From the NCBI RefSeq assembly GCF_009649845.1, contig NZ_WJIE01000001.1:977054-1041053 (forward strand): 64,000 nucleotides of DNA, given 5' to 3'. The stretch is from Polyangium spumosum (GTDB taxonomy: Bacteria; Myxococcota_A; Polyangia; Polyangiales; Polyangiaceae). Every line of letters starts with the position of its first letter. Positions within the stretch are counted from its first letter, which is position 1. The notes beneath the pieces are model-generated. The model had not been told where the DNA came from. It made no database searches and saw only the letters and a list, made by a program, of their open reading frames with translations. This document shows, piece by piece, positions 52,605 through 61,559 of this stretch. Made by a program: the position numbers and the translations under genes.

Positions 52605-54261
52605 GACACGAAGCTCCGTGGGTGGAAACCGTGCAATCGCCCTCGGGGCGCTCGCCGCGAGCCTCGCGGCGTGCGCCCCCGAGGGCCCCTCGTCGGGCGC
52701 CATGGACACGGCGCCGGCGGTCGAGCAGAGCAGCGCGGAGCTCCGGCGTGGGCCGCCCTCGCTCTGGACCGCGGAGTGGACGTGGCTCGTCTTCGCAGCG
52801 AACGACGACCATGACCAGAACCTCGTCTCGGCGTTCGATCAGGACGCGCTCGAATGGCAACACGGCCTCGGCGGCAGCGCCCTCTTCCGCATCCTGGTGC
52901 AGCGCGACTATGCGCCGTTCCAGGTGGACGATGACGGCAAGAGCCGAGCCTCCGAGCGGTATTCGATCTACCGCGAGGAGATCCGGCCTCCGGGCCGGGA
53001 GAACGCGGGGCCGGGCGTCATGGTGCTCGGCGAGACCGACACCAGCGATCCGGCGACGTTGCGTGATTTCCTCGTGGAGGGCATCCGGATGTACCCGGCG
53101 CGCCATTACTGGGTGACGTTCACCGGCCACGGCGACGGCTTCGCGGGCCTCGCCGACGACGCGACATCGGGCGAAGGAAAGCGGCTCTCCCTGAATGCGC
53201 TCTCCTCCGCGCTCGCCGATGCGTCCCGGGTCATCGAGACCGAGATCCGCACGATGCCCGGCCTCGGCGGCATCGGGGCCTCGAACCGGATCGACGTCGT
53301 GGCGTTCGACACGTGCCGCATGGGCTCCGCCGAGGTGGCGTCGTCGTTATCGGGCGTGGCCGATTACCTGATCGCCTCCCGCGAGGCGGTGCCGGACGCC
53401 GGCCACCCGTACAGCGCGCTCCGCTACATCGCGCAGGATCGCCCGGCGGCGAGCCCGCGCACGCTGGTGGAGGCGGTGGTCACCGATTACGTGCGCGCCT
53501 ACGTCGAGGGCGTCTCGACCGCGGGGCGCGCGTACGTCGGCACCTCCATCACCAGCGTCGGCCTCGATCTTCGCCGCATCGGCAGGCTCGAGGAGGCCCT
53601 CGCCGGCCTGGTCACGGCGGTGCGCCGCGAGCGACCGGGCGGCTTCACGTGCGAGGACGTCACCGCGCTCTTCGCCGAGGCCTGCGGCAGCGCGGGGATC
53701 GTCGCCTCCGCGGCCTCGACGCCACACGGCGGGCGCTCCCGAAATCGGACGCGATCCCGCACGACGGCCTCGGACGCGTCGGTGGACCTCGTCGCGTTGC
53801 TCGAGCGGCTCGCGGATCCCGCCCATTGTGGTCCGGGCGGCGCGGGGTCGGTCGTCGTCGGCCCGGACGTGATGGCGGCGGCGCGTGAGGTCTTGACGTT
53901 GATCGGCCGTCCGCACCTCTGGACGCGGGCCGAGCCCTGGGGGACACAATTGCAGTATGGGGGCCAGTATCGACGCCTCGCCGGCTTCCACGCCCTGAGC
54001 CCCTTCGTGGTCGAGGCCCACCGCGTCGAGCCGAGCACGGGCGCGCGCCCCGGGGGCTTCAGCGTGCTCTGGGGCAATCCCTTCGAGCTCTTGCTCCGGG
54101 AGAGCGGCGTCTCCTTGATGGATACGTACCGCGCGACGTCGTTCGAGAAGCGCACGGGGTGGTCGAGGATCTTCGAGGCGTGCCTCGACCAGGCCGAGGC
54201 GTGCCGGACGGGGACGTCGAACCCGCATGCGCCGGGGGACGACCCTTGCGAGGGGCTTTGA
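52594..54261 (+). CDS. Clostripain-like (C11) cysteine peptidase lipoprotein
   Basis: A 555-residue lipoprotein (signal with lipobox SLAAC). The caspase-like fold of family C11 is shown by the catalytic His in HYWVTFTGHGDGFAG (about 179) and the catalytic Cys in DVVAFDTCRMGSAEVAS (about 241), each after a hydrophobic strand. The first strand LWTAEWTWLVFAANDDHDQN is also typical. C11 enzymes cut after Arg or Lys and often self-activate at such a site. The start at 52594 overlaps the transglutaminase gene by 11 bp, giving translational coupling. The two enzymes may act on the same surface or prey proteins. Confidence 0.88.
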   Translation: MAGRTRSSVGGNRAIALGALAASLAACAPEGPSSGAMDTAPAVEQSSAELRRGPPSLWTAEWTWLVFAANDDHDQNLVSAFDQDALEWQHGLGGSALFRILVQRDYAPFQVDDDGKSRASERYSIYREEIRPPGRENAGPGVMVLGETDTSDPATLRDFLVEGIRMYPARHYWVTFTGHGDGFAGLADDATSGEGKRLSLNALSSALADASRVIETEIRTMPGLGGIGASNRIDVVAFDTCRMGSAEVASSLSGVADYLIASREAVPDAGHPYSALRYIAQDRPAASPRTLVEAVVTDYVRAYVEGVSTAGRAYVGTSITSVGLDLRRIGRLEEALAGLVTAVRRERPGGFTCEDVTALFAEACGSAGIVASAASTPHGGRSRNRTRSRTTASDASVDLVALLERLADPAHCGPGGAGSVVVGPDVMAAAREVLTLIGRPHLWTRAEPWGTQLQYGGQYRRLAGFHALSPFVVEAHRVEPSTGARPGGFSVLWGNPFELLLRESGVSLMDTYRATSFEKRTGWSRIFEACLDQAEACRTGTSNPHAPGDDPCEGL

Positions 54262-54264
54262 GCT

Positions 54265-55392
54265 TCAGCCCGGCGCCGCGTCGCCCTTTCGCTCGGCTTC
54301 GAGCTTGTCGCGGAGCTTGGCGAGGGACTTGATCCAATCTCGGTAGAAACTCGGGGATGGCGCACCGCCCGGGGGTTCGAGCTTCGCGCGCGCTTCGCTC
54401 CGTCGCGCGAGCTCCGCTTCGAGCCCCCGCTCGAGCTCGGCGAGCAGAGGTTCGAGCACGGCGACGCCCTCCTCGGGCTTCTGGTTGAACTCGCAGGACT
54501 CCGCGTAGTGCTGTGTCATCCAGCATCGTTCCGAGATGCGCCGGAAGCCCAGGCAAACGAGATCGTTCCAGGCCTCCCGGCAGACCTGGAAAGGTTGTTC
54601 GAGCATGTAGGCTGCCTTGAGAAGATATTCGGCAATTGTTTGCCGCACCTCGAGCACGAAGGCCTGGAAGGCTTCGCCTTCGCCTGCGCGCCCCACGATG
54701 TCCGCCTCGATCCGTTTGTAGTCGGCCGCGACCTCGGCAAAGCTCCGATCCAGCGATCTTGCGAAGGTTTTATAGACGGCGCTGCACGCTCTGCTGAGCT
54801 CGTCGTAGAGCTCGTCGATTTTCTCTTCTTCCGGGGTCGGCTGGTACGCATCGTCCATACGCCGCGTGGTTCGCCCCGGGCTGAGCTCACCCCTTTGCTG
54901 GGCCCGGAGCTCGTCCCGGAGGTCGCCCAAGTACTCGATGTAGTGGTCTTGAAACTCCGTGGATTGCTGCGCCGCCATGCGTTCTTCGCGCTGTCGCTCG
55001 AGGTCCGCGAGGAGGGGCTCCAGCACGGCGAGTCCCTCCGCGGGCTTCTCGTCGTACGCGCAACAATCCGCGTACGTCCAGGTCATCAGATATTCTATGA
55101 AACTCTCTGCGAAGCCCAGACGAACGAGATCGTTCCAGGCCTCGCGGCAGACCTCGAAGGGGGGGTGACGGCTATGCGCTAGCGAGAGAATGTTCTCGGC
55201 GATGCGTCGCTTCGTCTCGAGCACGCCAAACGCGCTGTCGCCCATGCGCGCCACGAACTCCGCCTCGAGCCGGCGGTAGTCGTCGACGATCGACGTAAAG
55301 CTCCAGGTCCAATCGATGGATTTCAATATGACGACCTTGCTCGCTTCCGCAAATTCGGAGAACATTTGATTGACGCGTTCTTCTTCCGTCAT
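54265..55392 (-). CDS. Internally duplicated hypothetical protein, possible immunity protein
   Basis: The 375-residue cytoplasmic protein consists of two copies of a domain of about 180 residues (about 1-178 and 190-375). Both have a helix with (D/A)DY(R/K)R(L/I)EA, the identical block VCREAWNDLV followed by LGF, a block ending in (D/E)EKPAEG or QKPEEG, then (G/V)VAVLEPLLA(D/E)LER, and end with a LGDLRDEL or LAKLRDKL helix. At DNA level, CGAGATCGTTCCAGGCCTC recurs in both copies, so the duplication is fairly recent. No family is recognised. The gene follows a lipoprotein gene with a Cys-rich C-terminal domain by 17 bp, which resembles a toxin-immunity arrangement. Confidence 0.7.
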   Translation of the reverse strand: MTEEERVNQMFSEFAEASKVVILKSIDWTWSFTSIVDDYRRLEAEFVARMGDSAFGVLETKRRIAENILSLAHSRHPPFEVCREAWNDLVRLGFAESFIEYLMTWTYADCCAYDEKPAEGLAVLEPLLADLERQREERMAAQQSTEFQDHYIEYLGDLRDELRAQQRGELSPGRTTRRMDDAYQPTPEEEKIDELYDELSRACSAVYKTFARSLDRSFAEVAADYKRIEADIVGRAGEGEAFQAFVLEVRQTIAEYLLKAAYMLEQPFQVCREAWNDLVCLGFRRISERCWMTQHYAESCEFNQKPEEGVAVLEPLLAELERGLEAELARRSEARAKLEPPGGAPSPSFYRDWIKSLAKLRDKLEAERKGDAAPG

Positions 55393-55409
55393 GCTCCTGC
55401 CCCACGTTG

Positions 55410-56147
55410 CTAATTGGTTTTATAACGACACGGCACGAACTTTCCGTCGTGTACGGGAACTTGCTCGGGCCACCCCTTCTCATTGCATAGCTTTCGACAC
55501 CAAACGCATCTTGATGAATTGGGGACGTCCCCCCAGTCGCTTTGTCGAGGCGAGTTCAGGCATTCTGTTAACGCTCTATCGCACAATGTTTGCCACCTCG
55601 GCTTCTTTTGAACCGCCTCCGCAATCTCCCCCGTGACCTCCACCGCCGCGGTGATCGCGATGGCGACGGGGGCCGCCTCGATGACGAGCTCGGCCAGGAC
55701 GATCACCACGGCCACGAGCGCGCCAGGGTGCCCGACGAGTCCACCCTCCGCCGCCGTCTGCCCGTTCGCAGGCGCGGACGTTTCGGACACGCGCAACGTG
55801 CGCAGACGCAGGAGCTCCTCCGGGACGGTCATGCCTCGCAGCGCGATCCGCATGCATATCGCGAGCTCCGGATGGGGCACGCCTTTGCCCTTCACATCCA
55901 CGACGCGGCCCTCTTCGTCAACCTTCACGGTCGCGTCGAACGTGTATTCTCCGCGCTCGAGCTCGCCGCCGAGCTCATCCACACACGCGCGCAGGCGCTC
56001 CGCGGTGGCGGCGGGGACGCGCGGGCGGTCGTCGTCCTGCTCGGGGTAACGGATCCGGGCCGACGAGCAGCCGAGCGGGACGAGCGCCATCGTCGCGCTG
56101 CCGAGGAGCCCGCACGAGAAGAGGGTTCGCACGCGCCACAACACCAT
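55410..56147 (-). CDS. Lipoprotein with Cys-rich C-terminal domain, possible polymorphic toxin
   Basis: From ATG 56147 the product is 245 residues with a lipoprotein signal (lipobox VPLGC, Cys27). A TTG at 56183 would extend it. After a TonB-C-like region (about 45-120: a CVDELGGELERGEYTFDATV-like start, then VDEEGRVVDVKGKG) comes a strongly hydrophobic segment (about 135-175). A C-terminal domain of about 60 residues ends it, with six cysteines and the sequence SSRCVWCRKLCNEKGW. In myxobacteria, lipoproteins with a variable C-terminal domain followed by a small cytoplasmic gene are often SitA-type toxins with immunity partners. This is consistent here but unproven. The mature part is less GC-rich at its end. 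Confidence 0.65.
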   Translation of the reverse strand: MVLWRVRTLFSCGLLGSATMALVPLGCSSARIRYPEQDDDRPRVPAATAERLRACVDELGGELERGEYTFDATVKVDEEGRVVDVKGKGVPHPELAICMRIALRGMTVPEELLRLRTLRVSETSAPANGQTAAEGGLVGHPGALVAVVIVLAELVIEAAPVAIAITAAVEVTGEIAEAVQKKPRWQTLCDRALTECLNSPRQSDWGDVPNSSRCVWCRKLCNEKGWPEQVPVHDGKFVPCRYKTN

Positions 56148-56298
56148 GGCCGAGATGCGACCAGAGCTCTGGACAATTGTCAACGTAACACGTGTGCTTC
56201 AACACCATCCATCACGCGAGCGAACGAGCGGCTTTCACCGCGCTTGCGAGGGGCTTTGAGCCCTCGGCTCGACCCAATTCGTGTGCACCGTCACGATC

Positions 56299-56595
56299 GA
56301 CGCGTCTCCAGGTCGCGCGCGAACGACTCGGAGGTGCGTGAGCGAACCTCGAGGGTCCCGCCCACGGGTCTCCAAGTCTCGTGCACGCGTCTCGAAGTCT
56401 CGTGCGCGCGTCTCCAAGGTGAGTGCTCGAACCTCGAAGGTCCCGCCCACGCGTCTCGAAGTCTCGTGCACGCGTCTCGAAGTCTCGCGCGCGCGCCTCC
56501 AGGTCACGCGCGAACGTCTCCAAGGTGAGCGAACGAACCCCGAAGGTCGCCTGCACGCGTCTCGACGTCGCGCGCGACCGCCTTCAAGTCATGCC
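56299..56595. repeat. Fourteen tandem 21/22-bp repeats in a gene-free stretch
   Basis: Between 56148 and 56645 there is no convincing gene. From 56299 to 56595 about 14 head-to-tail units occur, eleven of 21 bp and three of 22 bp (starting at 56341, 56426 and 56532). A typical unit is CACGCGTCTCGAAGTCTCGT plus one base, with matching copies at 56384, 56448 and 56469. Frames are open on both strands, but each 22-bp unit shifts the reading phase, so no single heptad persists across the array, arguing against a protein. The rest of the gap (56148-56298) shows nothing clear. The role is unknown. Confidence 0.85.
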
Positions 56596-56645
56596 CGGGC
56601 GACCCCCACCCGGCGAGCGAGCTCGACGCCCGCGGCGCCCGCCGC

Positions 56646-57440
56646 CTATCTCTTGATTCTATCTGGATCCCCGAGGAACTCGAAATGCATCGTGTCCTCG
56701 AGGGCGTCGTGTCCCAGCCAATCGAAGCCGAACCGCTCGAATGCCTTGATCCAGCATTTCGGCATCGCCGCCCGTTCGTAAGGCGATTTCGCCTTCTTCT
56801 TGCATTTCGGGTGGCTCGGCCAGGGGTCGACGCAGCCGCAGCAGGGGTTCCGGTCGGGGTCGATGTCGATCGCGATGCCGAAGAGGTGGTTCGATATCTC
56901 GGTGCCGCGGTAGGAGTTCGCCCCGCGGAAACCGCCGAGGGCGCGGGGCGTGTACCGGGAGCGGCCGGTGCAGGATTTTTTGATCTTCTTCTCGACGCAG
57001 GCGAGCGCGGGCGCGACCTTCGCGTGCACGGAGATGGGAAGGCCCATGAACCGCACGGTGACGGCCTGCGGGAGCGCGCCCTTCGGGTTCAGCTTGCGCG
57101 TGACGTCGTCGCCGACGTTGCCGTAATGGGTCGCGAGGTACCGCACCGCCTTCGCGTGTTTTGCGCCGTCGAGGACGCGGCCCGAGACGAACGTGCGGCG
57201 CTCGAGGAACTTCTGCGGGGCCTGGACGCGGCAGCCGTACTCGAAGGTGCCCTTGCCAGCGGGCTTCTTGCTGGCCTTGGGCTTGGGCTTGGCCTTGCCC
57301 TTCGCCTCCTTGGCCTCGGCGACGGGCAGCTCGCCCGTCACGAAGGGCGCCGCGCAGACGAGGCCGAGGGCCGCCGCGAAGAGGAGGCGCGCGGCGCTCC
57401 GCAGTCTTCGGTCGGCAGGGCGCGGGGAGCGGGCGGACAC
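56646..57440 (-). CDS. Secreted M15-family peptidase (VanY/extensin-like)
   Basis: The 264-residue product has an N-terminal signal (RSAARLLFAAALGLVCAAP), a Lys/Pro-rich spacer (about 44-65), then a zinc peptidase domain. Zinc ligands are visible in EISNHLFGIAIDID (the S.H..G.A.D motif) and in DTMHFEF (terminal His). Several cysteines, including a CCGCVDPWPSHPKC cluster, suggest a disulfide-rich loop. Enzymes of this type trim D-Ala or cut peptide crosslinks in peptidoglycan. The start is GTG 57440, since no suitable Met lies nearer. It faces the dienelactone hydrolase gene divergently, with 155 bp between starts. Confidence 0.85.
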   Translation of the reverse strand: MSARSPRPADRRLRSAARLLFAAALGLVCAAPFVTGELPVAEAKEAKGKAKPKPKASKKPAGKGTFEYGCRVQAPQKFLERRTFVSGRVLDGAKHAKAVRYLATHYGNVGDDVTRKLNPKGALPQAVTVRFMGLPISVHAKVAPALACVEKKIKKSCTGRSRYTPRALGGFRGANSYRGTEISNHLFGIAIDIDPDRNPCCGCVDPWPSHPKCKKKAKSPYERAAMPKCWIKAFERFGFDWLGHDALEDTMHFEFLGDPDRIKR

Positions 57441-57595
57441 ACCGGAGTTCTACACGCAGACGAGGCCGGAGGGAAGGAGGCTGCGCCTCGCTCCCGCAAG
57501 GAGGAACGCGCCCTTGCGCGCGCCCCCTGCCTCTTGATACGCACGGATCACGTCGCCAGCCCGCCCCTCGCGGGGGCCACGCGCCTTCGGAGACG

Positions 57596-58285
57596 ATGCA
57601 AACCACGAAGATCACCCACCAACACCTCCCCGCCTTCGGGTGCGATCTCCCCCTGACGATCACGCGCGCCGAGGGCCGCGGCGCGGCCGTCGTGATCCTG
57701 CCGTCGGCGTTCGGCGTCGCGCCCGACCTCGAAGCGCAGATGGTGGAGCTCGCGGCCGACGCGAGCGTCGTGGTCGCGTTTGATCCGTTCTTCCGTGACG
57801 ATCCCGGGCCGGCCCCGTACGAGGACATGGCGCGGGTGATGACGCGGCTCCGAGGCGTCGACGCAGAGCGACTTTATCGGGATCTCCGCGCGACCATCGA
57901 TTGGATACGGGATCAGGAGGAGGGCCGGGCGGTCGTGGTGCTCGGGATCTGTTTTGGCGGGCCGTACGCGTTACGGGCGGCGGCGGACGGCGCGGCGTCC
58001 GGCGTGGTGACGTGGCACGGCACCTGGATGGAGAGACATCTCGATCGCGCGGCCGAGATACGTTGTCCGATGCGGCTCCACTTCGGGAGCGTGGATCCCT
58101 TCGTGCCTCCGAGCGCCGTGGATGCAATACGGACGGCGTTCGCCGGCCGCCCGGACGTACGAATCGTCGTGCACGAGGGCGCGACGCACGGGTTCAGCCA
58201 CCGGGCAGCGGCGCGCGCGTACGACGAACGTGCGGAGCGGGGCGCGATGGAGTCGCTGCGCGCGTTGGTTCGAGAGATTCGCTGA
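57596..58285 (+). CDS. Dienelactone hydrolase family protein
   Basis: A 229-residue alpha/beta hydrolase. The catalytic triad is Cys119 in VVLGICFGGPYA, Asp about 169 in FGSVDPFVPP and His about 201 in EGATHGFSH, the arrangement of dienelactone hydrolase, which opens lactone rings in chloroaromatic breakdown. Many family members have other ester substrates, and no aromatic pathway genes are near. I start at ATG 57596; the open frame upstream covers the divergent gene. No signal peptide is present, so the enzyme is cytoplasmic. Confidence 0.9.
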   Translation: MQTTKITHQHLPAFGCDLPLTITRAEGRGAAVVILPSAFGVAPDLEAQMVELAADASVVVAFDPFFRDDPGPAPYEDMARVMTRLRGVDAERLYRDLRATIDWIRDQEEGRAVVVLGICFGGPYALRAAADGAASGVVTWHGTWMERHLDRAAEIRCPMRLHFGSVDPFVPPSAVDAIRTAFAGRPDVRIVVHEGATHGFSHRAAARAYDERAERGAMESLRALVREIR

Positions 58286-58356
58286 AGCTGCGGTCGCCGC
58301 GGCCCCATCAACACCCCCTTGACCCTCTCCCTCTCCCCCGCCTACCGTCCCCCACC

Positions 58357-59928
58357 GTGAAGCCCGGGCCGCGCCTCCTCGCCGTCCTTCTCCCGGCCCT
58401 CGCCTTCCTTTCCCCGCGCCCTGCCCTCGCCGACGACACCCCTTCCCTCGCCCTCGAACCCGCCCCCGCCGGGGATCGCGCCTTCCTCGTCGAGCACGCC
58501 GACGTCCGGGGCCACCTCCTCCCTTCGGCGCGCCTGCTCCTCGATTACGCGCGCCGCCCGCTCGTGCTCCGCAACGACCGCGAGGAGCTCGACCCGGTCG
58601 TCTCCGATCAGACCTTCTTCCACGCCCTCGCCTCCATATCGCTTTTTTATCGGGCCACCCTCTCCCTCGACGTCCCCTTCTCCTTCACCCAGGCCGGCGG
58701 CGCTCCGCCCTCGGGCGACGTTTTTCCTCGCGCGGGCGTCGGCGCTTCGTTTGGTGACATTCGCCTCGGCGCGCGTATCCGGCTCGCAGGTGGCCTCGAC
58801 GAATCCGGCCGGGGCGCGGCGATCGGCCTCGCGGCGTCCCTCTGGCTCCCGACCGCCTCCGATGGATATGCCGGCGACGGCGCCGTGCGCGCGCGGTTCG
58901 CCCTGCTCGCCGAGGCCACGGGGAGACGCCTTCATGGCTCCTTCTCCGGAGGCCTTCGCACGCGCCCGGCATTCGCGCTCCCCGGGATCTTGCCCACCCG
59001 CGTCGCCACGTCCCTCACCTTCGGCCTCGCGGGTGGCTTTTTCGTCGACGGCGCGCGGAGCCTCCGCCTCGGCGGCGAGCTCTCGGCGGACTTGCCTTTC
59101 CTCGGCGGCGCGCGCCTCTTCGATCCCCGCGCCACCGTCGCGCAGGTGCTGCTCACCTCGCAGTATCGAATCAATGGCGGCCCCCTCGAGGTCGGGCTCG
59201 CGATGGGACCGGGCCTCGGGCGGGGCGCGGGGAGCGCGGACGTCCGCGTGCTCGCGCTGCTCGGGTATGCGCCGGAGAAGGCCAAACCACCGTCGGATCG
59301 GGACAACGACGGCATCCCGGACAAGAAGGACGCGTGTATCGATCTCGTCGGCGTGGAATCGGGAGATCCCCTCCTCCACGGCTGCCCCGAGCCTCCGCCC
59401 GATCACGACGGCGACGCGATCCCCGACGAGAACGACGCTTGCCCGCGCCTCGCGGGGGAGGCGACCTTCGTGCGCGAGACGCACGGGTGTCCCAGAGCGA
59501 AGCCGAAGCCGAAGCCGAAGGAGCCCGCGCCGCCGCCCATCGCTTCGCTCGCCGAGCAGGAGATCGTGATCTCCCAGCAGGTGCAATTCGAGACGGGCAC
59601 GGCCGTGCTCCGCCCCGAGAGCGACGGCGTGCTCGGCGAGGTCGCGCGTGTGCTCGCGGAGCACCCTGAGATCACGCGCGTCGAGGTGCAAGGCCACACC
59701 GACGACACGGGCCCGCCCGACGTGAATCGTGCCCTCGGGCAGGATCGGGCGGAGAGCGTGGTCGAATGGCTCGTTCGACGTGGAGTCGCCCGCGAGCGGC
59801 TCCAGCCGAAGGGTTACGGGTCCGACAGACCGATCGCGGACAACACGACCGAGGAGGGGCGCGGCAAGAACAGGCGCGTCGAGTTCCGGATCCTCGAAAA
59901 GGCGCCGGCCGAAGGAGGGGCGAAATGA
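58357..59928 (+). CDS. Outer-membrane OmpA-family protein with TSP3-like calcium repeats
   Basis: From GTG 58357 the protein has 523 residues with a signal peptide (cleavage near ALA-D, about residue 26). Residues about 45-305 look like a beta-barrel with alternating hydrophobic strands. Two thrombospondin type 3-like repeats follow (DRDNDGIPDKKDACID and DHDGDAIPDENDACPR), which bind calcium, then a Lys-Pro repeat spacer. A C-terminal OmpA domain (about 405-515) has VEVQGHTDDTG and the peptidoglycan-binding GYGSDRPIADN with NRRVEFRIL. It therefore links the outer membrane to the wall. It is the first gene of a four-gene operon, overlapping the next by ATGA. Confidence 0.9.
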   Translation: MKPGPRLLAVLLPALAFLSPRPALADDTPSLALEPAPAGDRAFLVEHADVRGHLLPSARLLLDYARRPLVLRNDREELDPVVSDQTFFHALASISLFYRATLSLDVPFSFTQAGGAPPSGDVFPRAGVGASFGDIRLGARIRLAGGLDESGRGAAIGLAASLWLPTASDGYAGDGAVRARFALLAEATGRRLHGSFSGGLRTRPAFALPGILPTRVATSLTFGLAGGFFVDGARSLRLGGELSADLPFLGGARLFDPRATVAQVLLTSQYRINGGPLEVGLAMGPGLGRGAGSADVRVLALLGYAPEKAKPPSDRDNDGIPDKKDACIDLVGVESGDPLLHGCPEPPPDHDGDAIPDENDACPRLAGEATFVRETHGCPRAKPKPKPKEPAPPPIASLAEQEIVISQQVQFETGTAVLRPESDGVLGEVARVLAEHPEITRVEVQGHTDDTGPPDVNRALGQDRAESVVEWLVRRGVARERLQPKGYGSDRPIADNTTEEGRGKNRRVEFRILEKAPAEGGAK

Positions 59929-61157
59929 GGAGGAGCCTCCCGTTCGCCGCGGCGATGTGCGCCCTCGCGCCCGGCGCGGGCCGGGCCGAGGAGCCGGGCG
60001 CGATGGGCCCCGAGGTGCTGCACGCCCCGACCCTCGAGCGGACCGCCGAGCAGGGCATCCTGCGCGCCGTGCCCATCTCGATCGCGCTCCCGATCGACGT
60101 CGCGCTCCGCGCCCGCCGCGTGCTCGTGCATTATCGGCTCTGGGGAGATCCGGACTGGACGGCGCTCGAGCTCCGGCGCAATGGCAAGAAGTACGAGGGC
60201 GCGATCCCGTGCCTCGAGATCAGCACCGTCACCGGCGACCTTCGTTATTACATCCGTGTCCACGACGCCGAGGGCCGCGTGATCGCGACGGGCGCGTCCC
60301 GCGCGCGGCCCTACCTCGTGACCATCAAGCACGACACGGAGCTCGAGCCCGGCGAGGCCAGGGGCGCGAAATGCCCCGATCCGGCCGATTGTCCCGCAGG
60401 GCTGCTCGGCTGCCCGAGCGAGCGCGTCGTGGAGATCGCCTGCCAGTCGGACGCCGATTGCGAGGGCGGCGCGACGTGTAGCTGGCGGGGCTTCTGCGAG
60501 CGGTCCGATCGACGCAAGAGCTGGGTCTCCCTGGGCATCGAGCAGGACGTGGGCGTCGTGGCCACGGCGGGCGCGTGTAGCCTCCATTCGCAAGAAAACG
60601 AGGGATACGCGTGCTTCCGCGAGGACGGCGCTCAATACACGGGCACGCCGGTGCTCACGAACACGCCGCTCTCCGGGGGCCTCGGGCCGACGCGGATCGT
60701 CGTGGGATACGAGCGGCTCATCCATTACGACACGACGCTCGGCCTCCGGCTCGGCTGGGCCCTCTTCGGCGAGGGGCCCACGCCACGCGAGGGCACGGCG
60801 TTCGTGCCTTTTTCGCTCGCGGCCCGCGCGACCCACTTTTTCGGCGACGACCTCTTCGCGCGCTCGGGGCTCCGGCCCTACACCTTCCTCACGGGTGGTT
60901 ATGCCATGGTCGACCTCCGCGGGAGCACGGTCGTGCGCGAAAACCCGCTCGCCCCGCCCTACCAGGGCGGCAATGATCTCGAGCAGGTGGTCACCGTGTG
61001 GAAACGCGCCGGCGACGGCTTCGTGGGCGCCGGCGCGGGCCTCGCGCTCGCGTGGCAGAGCCGGCGGGCGGCCTTCGTGGAGATCGCCGCGCACGCCGTC
61101 TTCCCGTTCGGCGCCCTCGTGCTCGCCCCGAGCGCGGGGGTCTCTCTGGGATTTTGA
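59925..61157 (+). CDS. Secreted hypothetical protein with Cys-rich centre and barrel-like C-terminal half
   Basis: ATG 59925 overlaps the previous stop (ATGA) and follows GGAGGGG. The 410-residue product has a signal peptide (about 1-21), an N-terminal Ig-like domain (about 40-140, DLRYYIRVHDAEGRVIATG), a Cys-rich patch (about 145-185, CPDPADC, CQSDADCEGGATCSWRGFC, of the EGF-like type) and a C-terminal half (about 190-410) rich in aromatic and Gly residues, as in small outer-membrane beta-barrels, ending in Phe. The layout is often seen in Polyangiaceae surface proteins. Function is unknown. It belongs to the OmpA operon. Confidence 0.78.
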   Translation: MRRSLPFAAAMCALAPGAGRAEEPGAMGPEVLHAPTLERTAEQGILRAVPISIALPIDVALRARRVLVHYRLWGDPDWTALELRRNGKKYEGAIPCLEISTVTGDLRYYIRVHDAEGRVIATGASRARPYLVTIKHDTELEPGEARGAKCPDPADCPAGLLGCPSERVVEIACQSDADCEGGATCSWRGFCERSDRRKSWVSLGIEQDVGVVATAGACSLHSQENEGYACFREDGAQYTGTPVLTNTPLSGGLGPTRIVVGYERLIHYDTTLGLRLGWALFGEGPTPREGTAFVPFSLAARATHFFGDDLFARSGLRPYTFLTGGYAMVDLRGSTVVRENPLAPPYQGGNDLEQVVTVWKRAGDGFVGAGAGLALAWQSRRAAFVEIAAHAVFPFGALVLAPSAGVSLGF

Positions 61158-61166
61158 AGGGAGGCA

Positions 61167-61559
61167 ATGATGGATCACGCAAACCTCCGGAGCATCTGCG
61201 TCGCAATGACGAGCGCCCTCCTCTCGGCCGCGTGCTCGTCGGATGCGTTGACCCCACCCGAGGCCCGTATCGATACACCCGGCGCCTTCGTGGCCATGGA
61301 GGGGTACGAGGCCGAGGGCGAGCTCGCGCTCGTCCGCATCCTCGATCGCCTGCAATTCGAGGACGCGCGGCTGCTCTTCATGACGGTCCACGACGCGCGC
61401 CCCGCGGACTTCGACGAGGCGCGCGAGCTCGCGAAGGATCCCGAGCTCCCGATCCGCGAGCTCATCCGGATCGAGCCGGACACGGTCGTCACCCAGCACG
61501 CGCACGAGGTCGTCTGGTTCCGGACGCTGACGGAGAAGGAGAAGGAGCGCGCCCAGTGA
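61167..61559 (+). CDS. Small lipoprotein of the OmpA operon
   Basis: A 130-residue lipoprotein with lipobox LLSAAC (Cys23). The mature part is about 107 residues, mixed alpha/beta, with EVVWFRTLTEKEKER at the end and a His pair in VVTQHAHEVVW. No family is recognised. It starts 9 bp after the preceding gene, with GGGAGG upstream, and its stop overlaps the next start (GTGA at 61556-61559). Confidence 0.75.
   Translation: MMDHANLRSICVAMTSALLSAACSSDALTPPEARIDTPGAFVAMEGYEAEGELALVRILDRLQFEDARLLFMTVHDARPADFDEARELAKDPELPIRELIRIEPDTVVTQHAHEVVWFRTLTEKEKERAQ

Noticed and set aside
56281-56781. Plus-strand open frame over the 21-bp array
   Set aside because: The 22-bp units change the heptad phase and the frame runs into the M15 peptidase gene on the other strand.
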